Of a stretch of 64,000 nt of DNA, positions 36,518 through 49,934 are shown one piece after another; positions within the stretch are counted from its first letter, which is position 1, and every line of letters begins with the position of its first letter. The stretch is from NCBI RefSeq assembly GCF_018143015.1, contig NC_054758.1:5629001-5693000 (forward strand), read 5' to 3'. The stretch comes from Lytechinus variegatus (taxonomy: Eukaryota > Echinodermata > Echinoidea > Temnopleuroida > Toxopneustidae). The notes beneath the pieces were generated by a model that saw only the letters and a list, made by a program, of their open reading frames with translations, was not told the origin of the DNA and did no database searches. A program made the position numbers and the translations under genes.

Positions 36518-39500
36518 TCATGAAGGCATTAGCTGAGCCAGGAACTCATCGTAGGATATACTGCCGTCCATGTTTTCATCGACCTCGCTGACGATGTGGT
36601 AGAAATCCTCGTCAGCGATGTGGACCTTCATGTTGGCCAGGATGCGACGGAATTCGGGTATGCTGAGGTGGCCGTCACCGTTGATGTCGGCCTTCTTAAA
36701 GGCACGTCGTATGCTGCGCCAATCACCAAGGATCTAGGAACATAAGAAAGATCATAAATACAGAATTTAAGAAGATGAAAGAGGATATCATGCTCGTACG
36801 AAGCATAGGGGGCAGTTGCCCACCCCACCCCTGAAATCTTCAAAACTTACATTTTTTAAAACTTTTTTCACAAAACTCACAAGTGTGAACGAAATCCTTT
36901 AATTTCACTGTAGAAAATGCAAAAGTGCCCCCCTGACAAGCTCAGACACTACTCCCTTGCTTTGGAGGTGGTTTCATAATTGATTTTTCATCTCCCCCCC
37001 TTCCACCCCAAAAAATGTCTGCATGTGGCAATAGAGGATATATAGTGATTTGCCGAATAAACTTTCTTTTTAAGAGGCATTCTTGAATTTTGCTAGAAGT
37101 AGGGTTATACCATACATTATATTTCTACACTATCATACGCATTTGTACATTTGTATTCTGATAACTGAATATATTGTATCATAAACAGAGACAAATCAGG
37201 CACTGTTAAATACAATAATTAAGAAATTGATATTTCTTACTTTATGGGTTTATGGTTTCAAACTTACATGAGGAGATTAAAACTGTATAAAAAAAATTCA
37301 AACAATTTCTCTGACTGCTACATCAATCTAAAATAATTGATTATTCTTCTTATACCTTTTTGCCAATCCGGTCAAATGTTTCTGTGACAGTTACTTCTTC
37401 CGGTCCCTTGGCTGTTTGGTGCTATAAGGTGATAAGGCAGAGGAGATATATAATAATAATAATAATTTTGCCCGGACGATGTGGACGATGTTAACTGTTA
37501 AGTTTAGATGACAAGGCATGAATGACAAAAGTCTTGAAGTTATGGAGATTGAATCATGAAGTACTTATTCATGGATGATAGTCTGCCACAATTATCGTAC
37601 CAAAACAGTTTCAAAATTTAGTTGAATTAGATATCAAATTAAGGAGAAATTAATCATTCTGAAGTGTTAAGACTATTTCTAAAGTGGTTTAAAAATATCA
37701 AATGGACATCAACGTCAAGTCTTGAAGTCAATGGCCTGTATTCTGAAGTCAGGTTTAATTTAAACTCTGGTCCAAAGTTGTGGTTTAATTCAATATGGAA
37801 AGCCAGTTGTGACATAAATCTCTAACACAAGAATCAGCTCATTTGATTCCCAAATCATTCTTACATGCCTTGGAATGATAAATAGATATGATAGTTGTCT
37901 TCACCATTAAAGAATTAGGAAAGAGCACAGTAAGTATGAAAAGCACTCGTATGAATACAATTTTGAAACATTTGGCTTCTCACAATTTCATAAGAACGAG
38001 GAACTGGGGTCCGTTGCAGAAAGAGTTGCGTTCAAACGCAAGCCAAAAAATCAATCACAAGTCCCAAATGCGCGCTGCTGATTGGTTGAAAATCAAGTTG
38101 CGCATGATTTTTAGAGTTGCGATTGATTGCAACTCTTTCTGCAACGGGCCCCTGGGGCCCGTTGCAGGAACTGGAGGAGAAGGAAAATTAGAATAACTTA
38201 CCGTTATCTTGTGGAAGTTCCTATGATATGCATTCCCTCCCTGCTTTGGTTTCTTATTATCAGTAAACAATCGCAAGAAGTCTATATAATGAAAGCTGCA
38301 ATATAGAAATAAAACAAACAGATGTCATCATCGTTAATGACACAATTCAAAATCTCTATGAGAAATAATCTCTCAGACCAGAGCTTTGCATACTTTCTCT
38401 AACTTTTTAGTACCGTGTCACTGGTAAACAGTTACCTGACAAAAGAATTAATGCTAATGTTATATAGTTAAGACTATGACAAAATCTTTAATAAAGGCTT
38501 CATTCCTAAAAAGTTTATTGGGGGCATCTTACAAAAACACCAGAGCCTCATCTTTCATGCATCATGTATCTTTGCATCACTAACTCTCACATTCATTAGA
38601 CAAAGAAGAAAAGAATGCCGCAGAAATCCGCTTTGGGAGAGGAATAGCGCTTTCGAATTTTACAATAAAGGTGCTTCTGCCACAGAATTGATGAAGATCG
38701 TAAGGATAAGTGGTAGAAACATAGTGGGATCCCTCGGGGAACGAAACAGGCTCTGACTTTTGGTGAATGACCTAATACTCACTTCCCCGTTTGATGATGG
38801 TCAAAGCTCACTGCTAGTCTTTGAAGCTCCTTGGATGATAACCGAAACTGAAACCTTTGTGCAAGCCTCTGCAAAAAAAAACACACAATATATTCATATT
38901 TACAATGATAACATCAACCCATTGGAAACTGAATGATTTTGCTGTAACAAATATTTTACAGAGACTCCAGCCCACATAATATTAAACACACAGAGAATTC
39001 AGTATCTTATTTGCAATCAAATTTACAAAATCGTCAATAAAATTGCAAACTTCTAGGACCTCAATTTAATTGCAATTGATCAGTATGCAATGGCTTATAA
39101 GAGTACACACATACTTGGTACCTTCAGAATTCATTTTTTCTCAAAGTTTTTAAATACAGTAATACTCAAATTACATTTTCCTACTATTAATAGACTAATC
39201 GCTTCAAAAAATTTCATCTGTCATAACAACTTTCTATTAAGCTGTTTGATGAATAACCTTATTTACATTCTTGTTTAAATAAACTCATTTGATATGTGCA
39301 TATCTCTTATTTTATGTTTGTTTATGTAATTAGAACAGATAACCTGGGCATATTGTTATAACTGTTTCCATTTTTTTATCATTAAAAGGCAATTAAAAAA
39401 ATCCCATATTTTTACACATAATAAAATAAGAATATTTTTTTACCTGAAATTCAGGAGTGGATATGGTCGCATAACCATTTGGATCAAGAGCTTGTAGTCT

Positions 39501-42500
39501 TTCCTTCAGACCATTCCAGTTACTCACGACCTAATGGTAGAAAAAAATACACCATAAAACACCCTCAAAATCAACATAAAGTGAAACAAAACAAAGGCCC
39601 TATCTCCTTCTTCAAATGCTGTCATATGACAAAGGACATGTATTTATCAGTTTTACTCCTAACAACTTACTTTGTAAGAATTGCTAGACTGATTAACAGT
39701 AGAACAGAAAGGGGGAATGAAGGGGAATGTTGGAAAATTTTGATTTCTTGACTACCTTTCCTCTTCAACGAATGATGACTATCCCACCGCTGCCACGACA
39801 AATAATTAAGACTTCGATGCAACTTTGTAGCAAAGATCAACCCTATTATTACCGTAACCAAGTCAAGTATCGGACAACTGTATTATCACCTCACTAGCAC
39901 AGATGGCGCTATTACACCAGATACAAATCAACTGGCACTGACATCTGACTTTTACATACACTTGTTACAGAGAATGTCGACAAAATTCTTCTCATTAATG
40001 ATATCGAAGAAAGTAAGAACAATTGATTAATTCTTTTCACTTACATCTGGTCTGACCTTCTCTACCACCGTAGACACAGGGATTTTATAGAGTTCCATCA
40101 TCTCTTTCATTTCACTGCTATTCCTTACAGGAGGGGGCTGGTTAGCAGCCTTGGCTCTTCTTAGAGATGCTTCCTTGTCTGAAGGGATTTAAAACTTGGA
40201 CTACTAACTACTGACATGGCAGATGGAATGGTTAATCCAACTACAGTATGTTAATTATCAGATTTTTTTTCATTTCACTGCTATTTTTCACTGGAGAAAG
40301 GTTGGTTGACAGTCTTGGCTATTCTTCTTCTTAAAGAAGCTTCCTTATCTGAGGGAAATGGTAAAAAATGTCTAATGGATGTAAAACTTACACGAATGAC
40401 TACTGACATCGCTGATGGAATAGATAAATCAATAGAGAGCATGTCAAGCACTGGAATTTATTTCATGTCATCACTATTTCTCATCAGAAAAAGGCTGGTT
40501 GGCAGCCTTAGCTTTTCTGAAAGATGCTTTTTTTCTTTGAGGGAAATAGCAACATATATCACATGATTGAAGGAAGTAGTGAAATATCACACAACTAAGT
40601 CCACATCACCTTAAATACTTTCATCAAATCATATCAGTAAAGTAGGATACACGAGACAAGTTCAAGTTTGATGCAACAATGGTTTTAAAATAAATTTGGA
40701 AGCAATAAATAAGATGGATTGATGAATAAATGAACATGCATACTGATGGAAAGGGGGATGACAGTTCTTGTATCAGCCTTTAGTGGATTCAAGGATGAAT
40801 ATTTACCTGCTATTGGTTTCCTTTTTGATCTATGGAGGAAGAAATCAAACAACTCAGCGTAATGAACTAGGCCGTCCCGAGCAATATCCATGGCTTTCCA
40901 TAAATCTTGAAGTTCGGTTGGGTGAAGAACAATACCCATACTGGCAGGAAAAGAAGAACAAAAAATAATCATCACAAAAAATTCAATTTCATTCAACTCT
41001 TTTTCACAAGTCAAATATGAAGATAAAAATAATATAGATTTAAAAAACAAAGTTTGATTTTATACAGCAGCAGAAATAGGTCATTACTGAAACATGAATT
41101 AATATCATCACAATATATCGGAGCTTGGTCAGATGAACACATGAACCAATATTTTATAAATTGAAAACTTAATTCTGAATATTGATGACGGAACATGAGC
41201 TGCTCATGAAAGTTACCAGGGTCATTGTAATTGTAACTTAATTGTTCATTTCCATGCAGGCAATACTTACTCTGAAAGCCACCTATGTAGCTGTGTCTTT
41301 GATAATCTACTGGTATACTTAGGATCAAGTTTGTTGTATGAGTCTTGAACCGTGTATCCTTTCTTCTTCAACTGTACCTCGACCTCAGCAGCAATCTATT
41401 TTAAGACATGGTGGAAGGTGGAAAGGACATTATATGAGGATTCATGTATGCTTGGGCTAAAACTAGTTGGTCTAAATTCTACATGGATATCTTCATCGGC
41501 AAAACCCTTTTCAGTCAATGTTTTATTTCGTTTAGATGGTACTTGACCTAATTGATAGAAGGTCAAATGATCACTTTGGCTTATTATTACTTTGCCTGAT
41601 GTAGAGCCCAATTTTGTATCATTCCCATCCCATTTTGGATAAAATTAAAATTAAAAAATGGGGATAGACAAACTAGATGATGCAAATAAAGCAACATTTG
41701 AATTAAAGTTCATGCTAATTGAGGTTATGGTGGCATAAATATACTTTGCCAATCACTGGTTCTAAATGCAAGATTGCAAAAAGTTATCACTGTCCTGCAT
41801 GAACAGTCAAGTCCCAATTCACACAAGTTCCTTTTGTTTAATATTCCAAAACTCTGCTTCTTCAATTTTCCTGCATTTTCCCAGGTTCTATAATTTAATT
41901 TAATTCAAATGTATGATTTAAATTTCTCTTTACTTCTGAGACAGGCCTATATCTTCCTTCCAGTTTCTTTGTGTTCCCCCGTTCAACCACTGGCTTCGAT
42001 GTCTCCATGGCTTCTTCCTCATTGGCTGCTGACTGTGCAAGCCACACCCCCATCTCGTCTCCCTGCTCTTCTTCGTCCAGCGATTCAGGAGCACGATAGA
42101 TGTCAGGTGGACTGGACTCCTGTTGATGGTTCTGAACTTTAGTGTGATTTTGAAATGGTATAAACCTGTAAATAGGAAATGGAAAAAATATGCAAAACAC
42201 ATTATCTATTTTGGCTAGTCCATATATCCCACTCCTGCCACAAGGAAGTGTAACACTGCAGAAGAGTACAGGTTAAAAAAATGTAAAGTGGACAAGAATC
42301 CTGTTGATGGTTCTGAACTTTAGACTGGATTTGATATGGCATAAACCCCAAAAGAGGAATGGAAAAGATATTGAAAACATATTGGCCATATTGAATTGTC
42401 TATATGTCCCACAGCTGGTGCTGCCACAAGAAAATATTCAATTCAGAATTGTACAGTGACCAAAATATATATGATAGGTCAACAATACTCCTCATGATGA

Positions 42501-45500
42501 CTCTGAACTTTAGACTGGATTTGATATGGTATAGACTGAAAACATAGTGGAAAAGATTTTCCAAAGCACAATAGCAATTTTTGAATACCAGTAGCCCTTA
42601 TCCCAACGCTGCCACAAGAAAGTGTACAATTTAGAATTGTAAAGTGATCACAATATATGATAGGTCAACAAGACTCCTAATGATGATTCTGAACTTCAAA
42701 TTAGATGTGGTCTCGTATGAACCAAAAAAGAAGAGATGGAAAAGATATTCAAAACACATTAAAATTTTGACGAGCCTTCATCCCACCGCTGCCACAAGAA
42801 AACATAACAGTCTGGATTTTTCAGTGATCACAATATATGTTGGGTCAACAAGACTCTTTTTATGGTACTGAACTCCTTAGACTGGATTTCATGTGGTATA
42901 AACCTAGGAAAAGGAAAATAATATATTTCAATAACTAATCAGTCAGGTGGATATATCCCATTGCTTTCAGAATCAGGCAGTGGAAATTAAAATTTTTACG
43001 TGGGCTAGACTCTTGTTCGTAATTCTGAGCTTTAGATGATATTGTTATTAACATCATTATCAAGTCTTGTTTACACAGGGTAGCCCCATTAGTGTAATAA
43101 ATGTGAAGAATTAATTGGTTAAGATAACCAATAACACATTAACCACTTTGACAGGTCAAAATCCCACTGATGCCACAAGATAATCTCACAAAATTCATAA
43201 AATAATCATACTTCCTTTAAGTATGCATGATGCAGTATATGATAAAAAGACATACCTCTTCCTGTTGAAAACAGCAAGGAATTGTGGGTACATGACAAGT
43301 CCATCCTCCTGCCCATACTCATATAGGATCTCATTAAACTGGTCTTTGGTCATGCGAATGTTGAATACTTTCTCTACGGTGTCTTTGAAATCTCGCTGGG
43401 TGAGTAGTCCGAGATTGTAAACATCAAGGGATCTAGAAAAAAAAAACATAAAATACAAACTCAAAAATTGAAAGTGTTATGAGAAAGATAAAGCATAGCT
43501 TCCATAACACAATATTCATTACAATAGTCACCCATAACAGCGTTGTAGCTTCAGTATTCAAGATTGGGAGCTCATTTGGCAGGGGACACAATTTTTTTCC
43601 AGAACCTCAAGGGCCAGGAACTCATTTCGAATTCAGGCTACAAATCTTGGACTTGTATTTTTTTAAGTCTTGCCTCAATTTAAAGTCAAGAAAACAAGAA
43701 TCTCTGCATAAAAAATTTATGAAAATAGTGACTTTTGAACTCACACCCTTGGACTTGTCAATAGAAGTACCGGTACATGGACTAATTTACTGATAAGTTG
43801 TTCAAAGGATCACACATTAGTCTATATACTCATATTCCATGTTAATTTCATGAGGCATAATCTTTGAGGAAATACACACTATTTTAACATTAAATATAAC
43901 ATCTATTCTCATAATACACAGTTAAGAGCTACTTACTTGAAAGCGCCAAGAAGACTGAGGAAGTCTTTGTGGATGAGTTCAACAAGCTTAGCCTCCGCTT
44001 CATCCACACATATATATCCCTGAGGGGTATTTAATCTAGTATTAAACCTGAAGGTATAGAATGATAGTAAATTATAAGCATTTTTGTATTGAGCAATAAG
44101 ATAAGGTATGCACAATCAAACACCAATATGCTTTATGAAATGAATTATCTCAGTTTTTCAGCTTTCTCTACTTAACATGAAACTCTCAAATTATCATGGT
44201 TTGAGTAGTTCATTAAGAGAAGCATAATGGGAGGAAATATTGCCTTTTTGATAACAAGATTGTGTATGCAAGTATAATTTTACAAACATCTGCATGTTCA
44301 TTGTGCTGAAAGGTCATATACACCATTCAATTAAAATTCATTTCAAGAAATTTTCAAGAAACCAAAAACGGTCATGAAGAGCAGTTCCACTACATTGAGG
44401 TTGAGAGAATTCAACATGTGAGAATGACAAAGTTCTCATTGACCTAATAAGGTCAATCCCCAATGACAAAATATATATTTTTTTAATTCACTGTACTCAC
44501 TTGTGTTTTGAATCCATAATAATCCTATGAGCGATACCATTAGCCGACCTCATCATATACTTGAGAAGAAAATCCCTGTACATCACTCGGCCATCTTTTC
44601 TCCTCAGTCCGCACCTAAAGAAAAAGAGAGAGTATATTTAAAGTCAACTTCATGACAACATACTGTAAGTTTCAGATGAATGGATCCATCGTGTGGAAGT
44701 GTCATGGTGTAGTGGTTCAGTCACTTGACTCCTAAACCAAGGGTCGAGGGTTTGAATCCCACGTGGCACTAATGTCCCTTGGCAAGGCACTTATCCACAT
44801 TTGTCACTCTCCACCCAGGTATTAAATGGGTGCATGTATGTGAGCGTCAATGTGATTACTTTGGCACGCATGGACCAATAAACGGTTGCCTGGCCAGGAT
44901 ACTCCCAAGGGAGTGGAGATGGTGCACTTTATGTGTGGAACAGTGATGGACCTTATGACCAGGCTAATACTGATTACAATGTAAAGAACTTAGAAATCAA
45001 CGTATGAAGCACTATAGTAAATGTAACTATTATCATTTTATTATATATCTTAAGTGAAATAAATTGGGTCCTCTGTCCAGGTGATGATCACCTAGATGTG
45101 TCATACTTATTTCCTCCATCTCCTCCACATGATCCATCTGCTTTTTTTCTTCTCCTCTTCCTCTTCCCCTTGTCTCCTTCCTCCTTATCACTTTTCCTCT
45201 AGTTCCTCCTTCTTGTTTCTCTCCTTCACCTTCCTCTCCTCTTCCATCTCTCTTTCTTCCTCCTCCCCTTCTTCTTCTCTTTCTCCCTCATTCTTATTCT
45301 ATTTATATTTTTCAGCACCTTCTGGTTTTATATAAACACAAGTATCATTTTCTTGAGGATGCTTAAATCTGTATCCCCTGCCCCCAAAACAGGCACACAC
45401 ACACACACACCCAAATATACAGTAATTAAATCATCTGCTGAATAGCTTAATGCCTAAGGCCTGTATCCTGAAGACGGTTTAACTTTAATAGACTACCGTC

Positions 45501-48500
45501 TAACTCTGTGCTAAAATTATGGGGAGCCAAACATTAAAAATTCTGTTTATATTGTATATTTCTTATGTTTACTACTTTGTTTCCTTTTGCTTTCATAATA
45601 AAGAAAAATACTTCAGTTATCATTCCCAGACAATTGTGAACAATTTGAGTGTCAAATGAGTTAATAAATTAGAATTGCTGGTAGGGATTTCAGCCCCAAT
45701 TGGCTATCCATAGTTAAACCACAACTTTAAACCAGGGTTTAACTTAAACCCCGAGTTCAGAATACGGGGCCCAAGAGTCCATACTCCATATTATCACCTC
45801 CCCCATTACCGTCTCGTCACAACCCACTCCTATTACCTTTCCATCATCATCTCTGCATCCACATATTGCATCTTGATACCATAGTCACACAGAACCTTCC
45901 TGAACTGCTCAATGCCTAGGAGTCCATTCCCCGTATTATCCGCCATCTGGAAAGAGGACATTAGGTTGTTGAACGGCTGCTCCAGCTGCAAAAAAGAGAC
46001 AATACAACTTATCAATCAATGGTGCATTGTGGAACTTCTGAAAGTATCTGTGGCAAAAAATGAACAAATGTGAGGGCTTTATGGTGCATCATGTATTCTA
46101 TTGTTGAAATATATTTGGTCACAAAAAGGTCATAAAAAGACCAGCCAATCTCAACATTCTCAAATCTTATGATGTAATGACAAGTAAGCGATTAGATTAA
46201 AGGCTTACTTTTTTGACGCATTTGAGTATCATCAAACTAAAGAATACTAAACTATACAGTGCGTCCAAGAAAAAAAGGAAACCAGGATTCCCATGTCTTT
46301 TTTCTTCAAAAGCAAATGAATTATGAAATTTCATTTACATAATCATATTTTTTCAATTATTCTACTTTAATTCAATACCTAATATGGGATGAACAATTCA
46401 TACATTAAAGGGGAAGTTCACCTTGAAAAAAACTTTGTTGTGCAAATAGCAGAAAAAATAGTAAAAAATATTGGTGGTTTGAGGAAAATCCGTTAAAGAG
46501 TAAGAAAGTTATTATAGTTCAAAGTTTTGGATTTGTGATAAACATAAACGAGCAGCTGCCTCATGTGTTATGTATTATAAAATGCATGAATTTCAAATTT
46601 TGTATGGTTCCTGATGACTTAATTTTGTTTTCTATTCATGATCGGGTGTGAAATGATTTGTCTATTGATATACAAAAGGTACAGTGAAAACCATTATCAG
46701 TTTTCTGAGAAAATGACATTTCATTGATTTTTAACCATTCACTATGTAGGAATGCTGCTCGCATATGACGTCACAAATCAAATCATTGAAATTCTAATAA
46801 CTTTTTAATTATTTGATGAATTTTTCTCAAACCTTCGGCAATATTTTTTATTATTTTTTCTGCTATTTTTACGATAAACTTTTTGTCAGGGTGAACTCCC
46901 CTTTAATAAGCGAAAAGAGTTTGAAACTTTAATGTAAAAATACAGATTGTGCAGAAATATTCAACAAGACTGGTTCTTGATACGACTGCTTATTCAACGA
47001 TGGCTCATTAGCATCTCGAGGATCCATGAAATGAGAATGGATTCAGATTCACAGGTGAGTTTCTGCACAAATTGTTTCTGATATGCCTTGATATTAATGT
47101 TTGTAATCTGCCATGTGTAAACAAAATTGTTGGTTTCAATTCAGGGATGAGATTCCACTCTTGCCACGAGTATAAAATTTATAGTAAAAAGATGTTTGAT
47201 AATTGTGAAATCTGTCTCTGAAAACGGGTTTCCTTTTTTGTGGGATGCACTGTATATTCAAAGGTTATGTGACCAAGTAGTAAATTATGGCAATTTACTG
47301 TGAAACATAAATGAAAATATTCAAAATAGCATTAAAATCAATATGCGAGTGTTTAGAATACAGATAGTAACAAAAAATTAACCTACTTTTCTGATAATGT
47401 AACTAATGACATCACTTGACAGTGCTCGTGCTGGTCCCATTCGACTGTTCAAATGCCTGCCGTTAGAGGGCGGTGTTGGGATCCGTGGTGATTCAGGAAA
47501 GTCCAACTCTTCTTCCTCTTGGATCTTTGGCTGTATAAGAGGAAATATTAAAGTTGGAGAAAATAAAATATAATACTTCTATTGAATATCTGAATACTAA
47601 GAAAAAAAGGGAGAAATTAATTGAAATATGATGATGAAATGGGTGACACGACAATTGTTCCATTCTTAATATCTCAGAGGTTACTGGGTTAGAGTTCAGT
47701 TCCGAATAATGTAAATATATTGATAAAGGTTGAAGGTTAGGTTTTATGTATGACTTAACACGCAGATTTTCCATCAGAGCAATTGTCGCAAGATCAAACA
47801 CCATAGAACCCATGAAATGAGCATTCTGAAAATCAACATTACCATATATCAGGAATTTTTAACAAGTTCAGCTTTTTTAGATCGAAGCCATTAAATTTTA
47901 ATTTAATGTGCTAAGTTTTGTCAATCTACTAATAATAATTTACTTGCTTATTTAGTGCATTATTTTATCAGAAGACTTTAGGCGCTCTACAATAATGCAA
48001 CATGACCACCCTGGCTTCAGCAGAGCAGCTGTTTAATGGCTTCTACATATCAAATAATAAATACATAAAAAATGAATAACAAATTTCATACACTAGAATT
48101 CTAATAGTCAAAGACTTACAGTCGAAGGCAACTGAGATGATTTGTGCCGTCTTGATGGGGGTGCTGTTCGAGCTCTTGGGTTGTAACGTCCATTGCTGTC
48201 TAATCCGAGTTGCATGAAAAACCAGGCACTATCCAATGCTCCAGTGTTTTCAACATCATACCTAAGATTAGAAAACATAAAATTACATTACAACAAAGAT
48301 CACAAATAATATAATTGAAAGCTCGGATGCTTTCAATATTATATCCACGAAAAGAAACAAGTATAATTATATTTCAACAAAAGTCACAAAAATATCATTG
48401 AAGAACTAATAAAACATAAAATAAACACAATTACCATAATCAACAAAATCCTGCATATTATGCCATTACTGATTATAAGTCATTCATTAAATTCTAAATT

Positions 48501-49889
48501 TGCAATGCAAAAACTTAAAGAGCTACTTGCTGTTTTGCAGCCTATTTGAAGCCGTTTTCTCTCCCATTTTATAGCCTTTTTACAGCCCTTTAGAAAAATG
48601 GCTAGAAAACTTGTCCTTTAGTGTTCTCCATAGACGTTAATATAAGAAACGACTACAACACAGTGAATATTATCCACTTTGCACAACTTTTCTCACTCTG
48701 AAAGTAGCACATAACAATTGATTTTAGCTGGTAAGTGAATATTCCCAAACCATACAGGAATATCCCACCGCTGCCACCTAATGTTCATCACACTTGTTCT
48801 GTTTCATGAAAAGACTTTTTTTTATTAAACAAAACTCTGTTTTATCCAAGAGATGCTTATGCAGCAACCAAACTTTCTCAGGGATGCTACTTGGAATTGC
48901 TTAAAAGTCTGAAAATTATCTAGAATTACCATTTCCCTCCATAAAAAGGGTGTTTTCCATCACCGAAAATAGGGTTTAAAAAGTCTGAATTCAGAATTGC
49001 GTCTGAAAAGTGGCATCTCTGCTTTCTGATGGAGTTCTAAACCATCATAATTCATGCATTCTTATCTAATCCACCTGTTCAAACCTTGCAAATTACTGTA
49101 GAACATATCATTGACAGTGTCATGCATATATCAAATGAGAGCAACTAGCTGTTACTCCAGTATATTAACAGCTACCTGGTTTTAAAACAAAGGTTGTCAT
49201 GCCATGTCTACTAGTCTTACAAAGATGAATTGGTCCGATCAACCTCAACTGTATGGAATTCTATAGATGTCATATTTTTTCTACAGAAAATTTGCACAAT
49301 ACCCTTCGTAAAAAAGGAAGCATGCAGAATTTTAAAGAAAATTATGTTTGAATATACAGCATATCTGAAAAGTATTCTAAACAAACATGCATTAAATACA
49401 TTGACCTTTGCTGGCTTTCCATAATTTTGGATGATTGGATCAATCGTTTTTGTAAGATGGGGCCTTTGTCTGTTAAGGATTTTAGAATGCCTACCTTGTC
49501 CATAATTTAATCATCTCCTCCTCATCGAGATGCGCTCCTAAGAGAGCTAGACATTCCTGGACTTGGACACCAAGAACAGTTCCTCCAGGCTCAAAGCAGG
49601 CTGGGGCTAGGTAGTTCCTCAGGTTAAAATCACTAGAAAATAATAATGATATTAATTACAATATTTATAGTCCTGACAATATCAATATTACTAATAACTA
49701 TAATAATGATAATAATTCTGATATACTGATAATAAAAGCAATGAAAATAATGATAGAAACAGACTGAGTAGAAATAGCAATAATATCAACTATGTCCATG
49801 ATATTACTATGACTACTACAAGTCTACTCAAGTCCACTACTAGTCTACTATTACTTATTCTACTACTACTCCTACAACTCCTACTACTT

Positions 49890-49934
<45 letters not shown>

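Noticed and set aside
38202-38281. Shorter form of EFCAB6-like exon 19 using the ATATAG acceptor
   Set aside because: It would break the phase with exon 18. The TTGCAG acceptor at 38296-38297 restores frame and gives the expected FHYIDFLRLF motif.
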